Translations under genes and position numbers: made by a program
The notes under the pieces: model-generated
Databases searched by the model: none
Told to the model about the DNA's origin: nothing
The model's input: only the letters and a program-made list of their open reading frames with translations
Shown: positions 50,757 to 58,225 of the stretch, piece after piece
Position numbering within the stretch: position 1 is the stretch's first letter
Layout: every line of letters begins with the position of its first letter
Origin: Clostridiales bacterium
GTDB taxonomy: Bacteria; Bacillota; Clostridia; Saccharofermentanales; Saccharofermentanaceae
Assembly (NCBI GenBank): GCA_017962145.1
Contig: JAGCVX010000022.1
Span: forward strand, 117,858-181,857
Reading direction: 5' to 3'
DNA length: 64,000 nucleotides

Positions 50757-51446
50757 ATGGAAAAAACAGTGACAAAAACTGCGAAGACAGTCGATGAAGC
50801 AATCGAGCTGGCACTGCAGGAGTTAGGTGTAGAAAAAGAGCAGGCTTCGATCGAAGTCATGGATGAGGACAAGGGTTTCCTTGGTCTGGGAAAGAAAGAA
50901 GCGACTGTTCGCGTAACTGCGGAAGTAGCGGATGAAGAAGAGGACGACGGCGACGTTTACTATGGCGACGACGAGTCTTTCGAAGGCGACGAGGCCAGCG
51001 AAGCAGAAGATGCTGCTGTTTCTTTCGTAGCTGAAGTACTTTCCGGTATCGGCATTCATGGTAAGCTCGATTCCTATCGTGAGAACGATGTGATCTACGT
51101 TACAGTAAACGGACAGAACTGCGGTGCGGCGATCGGCCGTCACGGCGAGACGCTGGATTCCATCTCTTATCTGACGAACCTGGTTGCAAACCGCCACAGC
51201 GAAGAGCGCCTGAGAGTCGTTCTGGATATCGGCGGATACAGAAAGCATAGAGAAGAAGTTCTCATTTCTATGGCACATAAGGCAGCCAATCAGGTACTGC
51301 GCAACAAGCGTGACTACGTGATGGAAGCGATGAATCCTTCCGAGCGTCGTATCGTACATGCGGAGTTACAGGGCGTCAAGGGTGTAACTACGCATAGTGA
51401 GGGCGAAGAACCGAACCGTAAAGTCGTCGTTACACTGGAAGAGTAA
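50757..51446 (+). CDS. jag: Jag/KhpB RNA-binding protein
   Basis: The 229-residue protein has an N-terminal Jag_N domain (about 1-52; KGFLGLGKKEATV), an acidic linker (about 58-85), a KH domain with GRHGETLDSISYLTNL, and a C-terminal R3H domain with NPSERRIVHAEL. KhpB proteins bind RNA and affect division and peptidoglycan synthesis in Firmicutes. AAGGAGGAATGG precedes the ATG. yidC-jag order is conserved. Confidence 0.94.
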   Translation: MEKTVTKTAKTVDEAIELALQELGVEKEQASIEVMDEDKGFLGLGKKEATVRVTAEVADEEEDDGDVYYGDDESFEGDEASEAEDAAVSFVAEVLSGIGIHGKLDSYRENDVIYVTVNGQNCGAAIGRHGETLDSISYLTNLVANRHSEERLRVVLDIGGYRKHREEVLISMAHKAANQVLRNKRDYVMEAMNPSERRIVHAELQGVKGVTTHSEGEEPNRKVVVTLEE

Positions 51447-51476
51447 TAGCGTTTTACTTTTGGGAGGCGATCATTC

Positions 51477-52910
51477 TTGGAAAAGCCATACTGTGCATGT
51501 GCTACGCCACCCGGTATCAGTGGTATCGCGGTGATCCGCATGGCAGGCGAAGGCTCTGCCGAGGTTTGTGACCGCGTTTTTTCCCTGAAACGTGCATTTT
51601 CCGAGGCAAAGTCGGTAAAGGAAATGAGCGGCTACACCGTCGCTTATGGTCTGATCCACGATCCCGCATCTTCCGAAATCATTGACGAAGTTCTGGTGAC
51701 GCGTTTTTGCGCACCGCATTCCTATACAGGTGAAGATTCAGTTGAGATCTCTTGTCATGGCGGCGTGACCGTCCGACAGGAGATCCTTCGCGTTTTACTG
51801 GAAAACGGAGCCCGCATGGCCGAGCCGGGAGAGTTTACCCGCAGGGCATTTATGGCGGGCAAGATCGACCTTTCCCAGGCAGAAGCGGTCATGGACGTTA
51901 TCGCTTCGGATTCTGAGCTCGCGCTTCGCGCGGCGGAGTCACAGCTTCAGGGTACGCTCCGTTCTCAGATCCGGAAAATCAGCGAAGAACTGTATGTGAC
52001 ATTTGCAGCACTTGAGATGCTGATCGACGAGCCGGATGACGAAGACGCGGCCGCGATGTTCTCTTCAAATGCAGATGCACTGGCAGCGGTTCGTGAGAAG
52101 ATGCAGTCCTTGATCAACACATACCGACAGGGCCGTATCCTCAGTGAAAGAATGAGTGTCGTAATCTGCGGCATCCCCAACAGCGGCAAGTCCTCGCTTC
52201 TGAACTGCTTAAGCGGCTATGACAGAGCAATCGTGACAAACGTTCCGGGCACGACGAGAGATACGCTGGAAGTCGTCACTTCGATGGGCGGCGTACCGGT
52301 ACGCCTGATCGATACGGCAGGTATCCGAAGAACCGAAGATCCTGTCGAGGCCATCGGTGTTTCCCGTGCGGAAGATGCGCTCTGGGAAGCAGATATCGTA
52401 CTGTGGCTGGTATCAAGTGAGGAAGATTACGAGCAGAATATCGAGATGCTTACGACCGTGATGAATCTGCCGTCCGAGACGAAGGTCGGTCTTCTGATCA
52501 GTAAGTCGGACTGCACGAGTAAAGAAGCCTGCGAGGCACTTCATGAGAAGATCCTTTCGGACATGAAAGAAAAGGAGTGCAAGCGTTCCGCGGACTACTA
52601 TGAGGTGATCTCTTCGGTGAGCCGGGAAGGTATCGAAGGGATCGAGAAGTTTGTCAGGGAGACCTATGAGTCGCTCGGTACAGACCACGCGCGCGGCGTC
52701 ATGCTGACAAATCAGCGCCACTACGCGCTTTTGACATCGGCAGCGGAGAAACTGGACCGCTGTATCGGACTTCTTCGAAGCGGAAGCAGTCCGGAAGAAC
52801 CGTCGCTGATCCTTCGTACAGCGATGGAAGACTTAGGTGAGATCACCGGCGACTCGGTAAGCGATGCGCTGGTGCAGACGATATTCTCGCGTTTTTGCGT
52901 AGGAAAATAA
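51477..52910 (+). CDS. mnmE: tRNA modification GTPase MnmE
   Basis: The 477-residue GTPase works with MnmG to add the 5-carboxymethylaminomethyl group at the tRNA wobble uridine. Features are the N-terminal formyl-THF-binding domain ([13 protein letters not shown]), a helical domain split around the G domain, G1 GIPNSGKSS from G232, [13 protein letters not shown], and the C-terminal CVGK motif. The start is TTG, with GGGAGG 9 bases upstream and no suitable in-frame ATG; other MnmE proteins begin at the same point. Confidence 0.95.
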   Translation: MEKPYCACATPPGISGIAVIRMAGEGSAEVCDRVFSLKRAFSEAKSVKEMSGYTVAYGLIHDPASSEIIDEVLVTRFCAPHSYTGEDSVEISCHGGVTVRQEILRVLLENGARMAEPGEFTRRAFMAGKIDLSQAEAVMDVIASDSELALRAAESQLQGTLRSQIRKISEELYVTFAALEMLIDEPDDEDAAAMFSSNADALAAVREKMQSLINTYRQGRILSERMSVVICGIPNSGKSSLLNCLSGYDRAIVTNVPGTTRDTLEVVTSMGGVPVRLIDTAGIRRTEDPVEAIGVSRAEDALWEADIVLWLVSSEEDYEQNIEMLTTVMNLPSETKVGLLISKSDCTSKEACEALHEKILSDMKEKECKRSADYYEVISSVSREGIEGIEKFVRETYESLGTDHARGVMLTNQRHYALLTSAAEKLDRCIGLLRSGSSPEEPSLILRTAMEDLGEITGDSVSDALVQTIFSRFCVGK

Positions 52911-52923
52911 GGGGAGAGAATGG

Positions 52924-54888
52924 ATGGGAAGCTGGGCGAAATGCAACGAAAACCCGACCTGGTATGAGGCGGGGACATACGATGTGGCCGTGATCGGAGC
53001 CGGACATGCCGGATGCGAAGCGGCATTTGCATGCGCGCATCTGGGACTTACGACAGTGCTTTTTACACTGCATCTGGACCAGCTTGCGAATCTTCCCTGT
53101 AACCCCAGTATCGGCGGAACGGCCAAGGGCCAGCTGGTGCGTGAGATCGACGCACTCGGCGGCGTGATGGGTGAGATGGCAGATCTATCTGCGATCCAGA
53201 CCCGTATGCTGAACCGATCCAAGGGTCCGGCGGTATTTTCCCCGCGCGCCCAGATCGACCGGGCGTCCTACAGCCGCAGAATGAAAGAAAGAATCGAAAA
53301 AGAGGAGAATATCTCCCTTATCCAGGGCGAGATCGTCGAGCTTTTCTGGGAAGAACAGGATGGCGAGGCGCAAAAACTTCGTATCACGGGTGTACGTACC
53401 CGCTCCGGTGCGTGTTATCACGTGCGCGCGGCGGTGATCTGCTCCGGTACATATATGGAATCCAGAACGATCCGCGGCGAAGTTATCGTCGAGAGCGGAC
53501 CGGACGGACTGTCCCGTTCTGTCGGACTTTCCCAGAGCATGCGCGAGGCCGGTATCCCGATGCAGCGCTTTAAGACCGGAACGCCGGTGCGTGTCAATGC
53601 ACGCACGGTGGATACGTCGGTGATGGAGATCCAGCCGGGCGAGCCGGACATGCCTCCGTTTTCCTATGCAAATGAGATGAAGGGCGTGGTCCCGAAACAG
53701 GAGCAGATCCCCTGCTATGCTGTATGGACGACACCTCTGACCAAGCAGGTCATCTCCGATAACATGGACCGTTCACCGCTTTACAGCGGCGTGATCGAGG
53801 GCACGGGTCCGAGATACTGCCCGTCGATCGAAGATAAGTTTATGCGTTTTAAAGAAAAGAGCCGCCATCAGATCTTTGTCGAGCCGATGGGCGAAGGCAC
53901 ACAGGAACTGTATCTTCAGGGATTCAGCACCAGCCTTCCGGAAGAGATCCAGGTGCAGATGGTGCATTCGCTGCCGGGACTTGAGCACGCACATATCCAG
54001 CGTGCGGCCTACGCGATCGAATATGACTGCATCGATCCGCAGAGTATGGATCTTTCGATGGAGTCGACAAAGCTCGAAGGACTCTTTACCGCAGGTCAGA
54101 TCAACGGTTCTTCCGGATACGAAGAGGCCGCGGCACAGGGACTTATGGCCGGTATCAACGCAGCGAGAAAACTCCGTGGCGAACCGCCTGTGATCCTCGA
54201 CCGTTCCCAGGCCTATATCGGTGTACTGATCGACGATCTGGTCACGAAAGGAACACGGGAACCTTACCGCATGATGACGTCCCGAGCCGAGTACCGCATC
54301 TTCCTGCGTCAGGACAACGCGGATATGCGTCTGACGAAGATCGGAAAAGAGATCGGCCTGATCTCGGACGAAAGATACAGTGCATTTGAAGCAAAAATGA
54401 ATGCGATCGAAGAGGAGAAGGAAAGACTCAGAAGTACGCATCTTCCGCCGAGTCCGAAACTTCACGAGATCCTCGAGCGATGCGGCAGTACGGTCAATAA
54501 GTCAGGCATTTCCCTGGCGGAACTGATCAAGCGTCCGGAGATCCACTACAGCGATCTGGCCGAAGTTGACGAAAAGAGACCGGAGCTTTCACAGGATGTG
54601 ATCTTTGCAGTTGAAGTCGATATCAAGTACGAGGGCTATCTGGCGCTTGAAGAAGAGCGGATCAAGAAGTTCGCTCGCCTGGAAAAGAAGAAGCTTTCGA
54701 AGGATATTCCCTACGATCAGATCAGCGGTCTGAGACTGGAAGCGCGAAGCAAACTGATGGAAAGAAAGCCGATGTCACTGGGTCAGGCGTCCCGTATCTC
54801 GGGCGTGTCGCCTGCGGATATCGCGGTATTGCTGGTATACTTGGAATCAAAAGGCAAAGAAGATAACGGAGCGAGAGACGATGGATAA
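52924..54888 (+). CDS. mnmG: tRNA uridine-5-carboxymethylaminomethyl modification enzyme MnmG
   Basis: The 654-residue FAD protein is the partner of MnmE. FAD-binding GAGHAGCEAA, the CNPSIGGTAKGQLVREIDALGG motif split around NPSIGG and GTAKGQ, and TGTPVRV-like RFKTGTPVRVN are seen, as is the C-terminal ISGVSPADIAVLLVYL. Length is normal. It starts 13 bases after mnmE and overlaps rsmG by 8 bases. Confidence 0.96.
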   Translation: MGSWAKCNENPTWYEAGTYDVAVIGAGHAGCEAAFACAHLGLTTVLFTLHLDQLANLPCNPSIGGTAKGQLVREIDALGGVMGEMADLSAIQTRMLNRSKGPAVFSPRAQIDRASYSRRMKERIEKEENISLIQGEIVELFWEEQDGEAQKLRITGVRTRSGACYHVRAAVICSGTYMESRTIRGEVIVESGPDGLSRSVGLSQSMREAGIPMQRFKTGTPVRVNARTVDTSVMEIQPGEPDMPPFSYANEMKGVVPKQEQIPCYAVWTTPLTKQVISDNMDRSPLYSGVIEGTGPRYCPSIEDKFMRFKEKSRHQIFVEPMGEGTQELYLQGFSTSLPEEIQVQMVHSLPGLEHAHIQRAAYAIEYDCIDPQSMDLSMESTKLEGLFTAGQINGSSGYEEAAAQGLMAGINAARKLRGEPPVILDRSQAYIGVLIDDLVTKGTREPYRMMTSRAEYRIFLRQDNADMRLTKIGKEIGLISDERYSAFEAKMNAIEEEKERLRSTHLPPSPKLHEILERCGSTVNKSGISLAELIKRPEIHYSDLAEVDEKRPELSQDVIFAVEVDIKYEGYLALEEERIKKFARLEKKKLSKDIPYDQISGLRLEARSKLMERKPMSLGQASRISGVSPADIAVLLVYLESKGKEDNGARDDG

Positions 54889-55795
54889 GAAAAAACGGAT
54901 CAAACCTACAGAAAACCGGTCGCTCTCGCCGAAAGAAAAGAGGGCGCTTCGCGACTCGATGAAAAAAGGTGATGCTGCGGCAAATGCACCGAAGCCCGAG
55001 CCGGTAGCTGCTCCGAAGCACGAGCCCATCGTGACGAATGAAGAGGATATCGCAGAGGCAAAAGCGATCTCTCCGTTTTTGACTTCGGGAAGTGAAGAGA
55101 TCTCTGTTCCGCTTTCTGCCGAGAGCATCCAGGCCTTCCAGGTCTATGCGGCGATGCTCCGTAAATGGAACGAGAAGATGAATCTTACGAATATCGTGGA
55201 CAACCAGGGTATCGCGATCCGTCACTTTATCGATTCGCTGACACTGGTATCCCATATCGAAGAAGAAGAAAAGAAGCAGGGAAGAAAAGAACTGACATTG
55301 ATCGATGTCGGAACCGGCGCAGGATTTCCCGGCATCCCGCTGAAAGTCACGATGCCGGAACTGTCCGTAACGCTTCTGGATTCGCTCAAAAAGAGGATCA
55401 CGTTCCTCGATTCGGTATGTCAGGAGCTGCAGCTTCAGAAGATCCAGACGATCCACAGCCGTGCAGAAGAAGCGGCACGTTCGAAGCTCTACAGAGAGAA
55501 GTTCGATATCGCGACCGCGCGTGCCGTGGCATCGCTTCCTACACTTTGCGAATACTGTCTGCCTTATGTAAAAGTGGGTGGACTGTTCCTGGCTATGAAA
55601 GGTCATGCGGAAGAAGAGATCCAGGCAGCACAGAAAGCGATCGTGACACTCGGCGGTACGATCGACCACGTCCATACATTTACACTTCCCGGAACGGATA
55701 TGCAAAGAGCCATCGTGCTGATCCGCAAGATCCGTCCTACCCCGGCGAAATATCCGAGAAGTCAGGGTAAACCGGACAAGGAGCCGATCGTATGA
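54881..55795 (+). CDS. rsmG: 16S rRNA (guanine527-N7)-methyltransferase with N-terminal extension
   Basis: The 304-residue enzyme methylates G527 of 16S rRNA. The SAM-binding DVGTGAGFPGIPLK and TARAVASLPTLCEYCLPYVK regions are intact, and the core begins near residue 70. The first 65-70 residues are a charged Lys/Glu/Pro/Ala-rich extension not found in typical RsmG (about 240 residues). It overlaps mnmG by 8 bases and the AEC gene by 4 bases. Confidence 0.94.
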   Translation: MDKKKRIKPTENRSLSPKEKRALRDSMKKGDAAANAPKPEPVAAPKHEPIVTNEEDIAEAKAISPFLTSGSEEISVPLSAESIQAFQVYAAMLRKWNEKMNLTNIVDNQGIAIRHFIDSLTLVSHIEEEEKKQGRKELTLIDVGTGAGFPGIPLKVTMPELSVTLLDSLKKRITFLDSVCQELQLQKIQTIHSRAEEAARSKLYREKFDIATARAVASLPTLCEYCLPYVKVGGLFLAMKGHAEEEIQAAQKAIVTLGGTIDHVHTFTLPGTDMQRAIVLIRKIRPTPAKYPRSQGKPDKEPIV

Positions 55796-56775
55796 CAGCA
55801 ATATATCTGGCACTGCAAATGACACTTCTGATGGGCGTCGGCTTTTTTGCAAGAAAGGTCAAGCTCGTTGACGAGAATTTTCCGAAATCACTCGGCAGTT
55901 TTCTTTACCACTTCGGTTTTACCTGTGTCGTTTTAAAAGCCATGATGAATTCCGACGTTTCGGCGCTGGGAGATATGGGGACCCTGATCCTCATCAGCCT
56001 TTGCACGATCGGTGTGATGTATCTTTTCGGACAGCTCAGTAATAAGATTCTCCGCCAGAAAGACGCGATGGCGCAGATCAGCGTCGTGGATCTGATGTTT
56101 GTAAACTTCACGTTCATGGCATTTCCGATCATCGAAGCACTTTACGGCGAGACGGGAAGTCTTTATATCGCAGCTTATACGATCCCGGTAAGGATCCTCT
56201 TTTACGTGATATCCCCAATCGTCCTGGCGCGTGGCGTCGTAGCAAACCGTGCCAAAGAAAATGATCCTTCCGGCATAAAACCGAAAGGATCCGATACACT
56301 CAAAGAGATCCGGAAAGTCGTTTTGTCTGCGCCGGTCCTTGCGATCCCGGTGGGACTTCTTTTGAGCTTTCTTCCGTTTACCATGCCCGAACCGGTCACC
56401 AAGAGTATCGCGGCGATCGCCGGTGTCGTAACGCCGATGGGTATGGCGCTTTGCGGCATGCGACTTGCCGAAGTTCCGATCCGCGAATGCATCAAGAATG
56501 CCCGCATATGGATCCTTGCTTTCCTGAGACTTCTGTGTGCGCCGGCCATCGCTTTGGAATTGATGTTTCTTTTGACGCAGGGCGTTTCACTTGATCCCAT
56601 ACTGGTGAAAGTATGCGTGATCTACTGCGCGCTTCCTGCGGCCGCTTCTACCACGATTATTGCCATGAATGTAGGATCGGATTCCATCAAAGCCGCGCAA
56701 TGCGTATTCCTCACAACGGCATGTTCCATCCTGACGCTTCCGATCTGGGTTTTTGTAGTGGATAAAGTATTCTGA
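55792..56775 (+). CDS. AEC-family (auxin efflux carrier-type) transporter
   Basis: The 327-residue protein has about ten membrane helices in two repeats and the family pattern MGVGFFARK, VNFTFMAFPIIEALYG and the C-terminal CALPAAASTTIIAMNVGSD. Bacterial members export or take up organic acids such as malate or citrate. The substrate cannot be told here. It overlaps rsmG by 4 bases. A convergent anti-sigma gene lies 4 bases beyond its stop. Confidence 0.85.
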   Translation: MTAIYLALQMTLLMGVGFFARKVKLVDENFPKSLGSFLYHFGFTCVVLKAMMNSDVSALGDMGTLILISLCTIGVMYLFGQLSNKILRQKDAMAQISVVDLMFVNFTFMAFPIIEALYGETGSLYIAAYTIPVRILFYVISPIVLARGVVANRAKENDPSGIKPKGSDTLKEIRKVVLSAPVLAIPVGLLLSFLPFTMPEPVTKSIAAIAGVVTPMGMALCGMRLAEVPIRECIKNARIWILAFLRLLCAPAIALELMFLLTQGVSLDPILVKVCVIYCALPAAASTTIIAMNVGSDSIKAAQCVFLTTACSILTLPIWVFVVDKVF

Positions 56776-56779
56776 AAGA

Positions 56780-57481
56780 TTACTCTTTGATCGTCCAGGT
56801 TCCGTCTTTGTAGACACAGGCGTAGACATAATCCGTGCCGTCGATCGTCAGGCTGACCTGGAGGATGTTCGTGTTCTTATCGTAATTCAGACCGTTGATC
56901 TTATCCTCGTTTTCCAGTCTCGGGAAATTCGGCAGCTGGCAAACTTCGTCCTTATCACGGTCGTTGATGTTTGCCCATACGACCTTATGGCCGTTAGAGC
57001 TGTAGCTCAGTATATGGCCATCCACTTCCACAAACTCGGTATAGTTTACCGCGCCGTCAGTAAGCGGGATCGAAGTCATATCCATATTGAGGTTGTGCTC
57101 GCCCAGGCTGGCTGAGGAATATGCGTAAGTATCCTCAGAATCTTCACCATAAGCTTCCATTACATTGTCGACACCCTCGATTGATTCGTTATGTACTGCG
57201 ATGGCTCCGCTCTTGTTTTTCATTTTGTCTGATTGCGCTGCTTTATGACTCAGTTTCGGCACGATCAGAATCGCTCCGCCAACGAGGAGAAGTGCACATG
57301 CTACCGGTACCAGAGCCTTCAGATAGAAGGGAGATCTGGAAGTACGGGAAGAAGATACTGCAGAAACAGAAGCCTTGGCCTGCTCGTAACGGGCAGCTTC
57401 GATGGCTCTTCTTGTTTTTTCGAGAAGCTCATCAGAAGTCTTGATGGGTTCCAGAGATTTCTTGAAATCGTCACCAAACAT
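56780..57481 (-). CDS. Probable membrane anti-sigma factor
   Basis: The 233-residue protein has a short cytoplasmic N-terminal part (about 1-50), one membrane helix (about 53-73; VPVACALLLVGGAILIV) and an extracytoplasmic domain of about 150 residues that I do not recognise. Its position after an ECF sigma gene and its topology match anti-sigma factors. The ATG at 57481 has AGGAG at 7 bases; an earlier ATG at 57487 lies too close to the ribosome binding site but would overlap the sigma stop (ATGA). Confidence 0.75.
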   Translation of the reverse strand: MFGDDFKKSLEPIKTSDELLEKTRRAIEAARYEQAKASVSAVSSSRTSRSPFYLKALVPVACALLLVGGAILIVPKLSHKAAQSDKMKNKSGAIAVHNESIEGVDNVMEAYGEDSEDTYAYSSASLGEHNLNMDMTSIPLTDGAVNYTEFVEVDGHILSYSSNGHKVVWANINDRDKDEVCQLPNFPRLENEDKINGLNYDKNTNILQVSLTIDGTDYVYACVYKDGTWTIKE

Positions 57482-57483
57482 GT

Positions 57484-58056
57484 TCATTCTCCTTCCTTCC
57501 AAAAATCTTTCAGCTTCGAGCGGGCACGCATCAACCGGCTTCGTACCGAACTCTCCGTAATGCCGAGCTGCTTCGCGATTGCTGCGTTGTCCATATCAAA
57601 GTAGAAACGCAGAAGAATCACGTCTTTATATTTTGCCGGCAGTGCCTGAACAGCATCCAGAAGAGGATTGCTGTCGTCCAGCGCATCGATCAGGCGGTCT
57701 TCCACAGGATTTCCGGGAAGAGGCTTGACCCTTGTCTTGCCCTCGGTCTGAGGCTTGGTACGATCCAGAAGATCGCCCAGAAAGCTCGTCCTTGTCATGT
57801 ATGAGGACTTCAGATAGTCCAGGCATACATTTCTGGCGATGGACAGGATCCAGTACTTGATATCGCTGTCGCCGCGCCAGGAATCCAGTCTCGTCATGAC
57901 CTTTACAAAGACGTCCTGAAATGCATCCTCGGCAAGAGACTGCTTGCGAAGATAGACATTACACATGCGGAGCACATCGTTGCCATACATGGTAAAAAGC
58001 TCTTCCAGATCCGGAATCTGCCTATTCTCGTTGCTTTCTTTTGCTTCAGGTGCCAT
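57484..58056 (-). CDS. ECF-type RNA polymerase sigma factor
   Basis: The 190-residue protein has region 2 (SLAEDAFQDVFVKVMTRLDSWRG, with WILSIARNVCLDYLKS) and region 4 (LPAKYKDVILLRFYFDMDNAAIAKQLGITESSVRSRLMRARSKL) but no region 3, as in ECF sigmas. It is co-transcribed with the probable anti-sigma gene directly after it. The start at 58056 has AAAGGA 5-6 bases upstream; an in-frame TTG at 58077 is less likely. It is divergent from gyrA. Confidence 0.92.
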   Translation of the reverse strand: MAPEAKESNENRQIPDLEELFTMYGNDVLRMCNVYLRKQSLAEDAFQDVFVKVMTRLDSWRGDSDIKYWILSIARNVCLDYLKSSYMTRTSFLGDLLDRTKPQTEGKTRVKPLPGNPVEDRLIDALDDSNPLLDAVQALPAKYKDVILLRFYFDMDNAAIAKQLGITESSVRSRLMRARSKLKDFWKEGE

Positions 58057-58172
58057 CTCGGTCCTTTCGCGTCTCAATAATAAGACGAAACTAAATTGGT
58101 TTTTGTTGCAAAATCGTACGGGATTATTCTATACAAAAATTTTAGTTTTGACCACCGATAATCGGGTTGTTG

Positions 58173-58181
58173 TGGTAAAAT
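58173..58181 (+). promoter_or_regulatory. Extended -10 promoter of gyrA
   Basis: TGgTAAAAT lies 45 bases before the gyrA start; a TTGACC at 58148-58153 is too far for the usual -35 spacing. Confidence 0.5.
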
Positions 58182-58225
58182 ATATGGGTGACTATTTGTA
58201 ATAAGGTATAAAGGGAGGAAGACGC

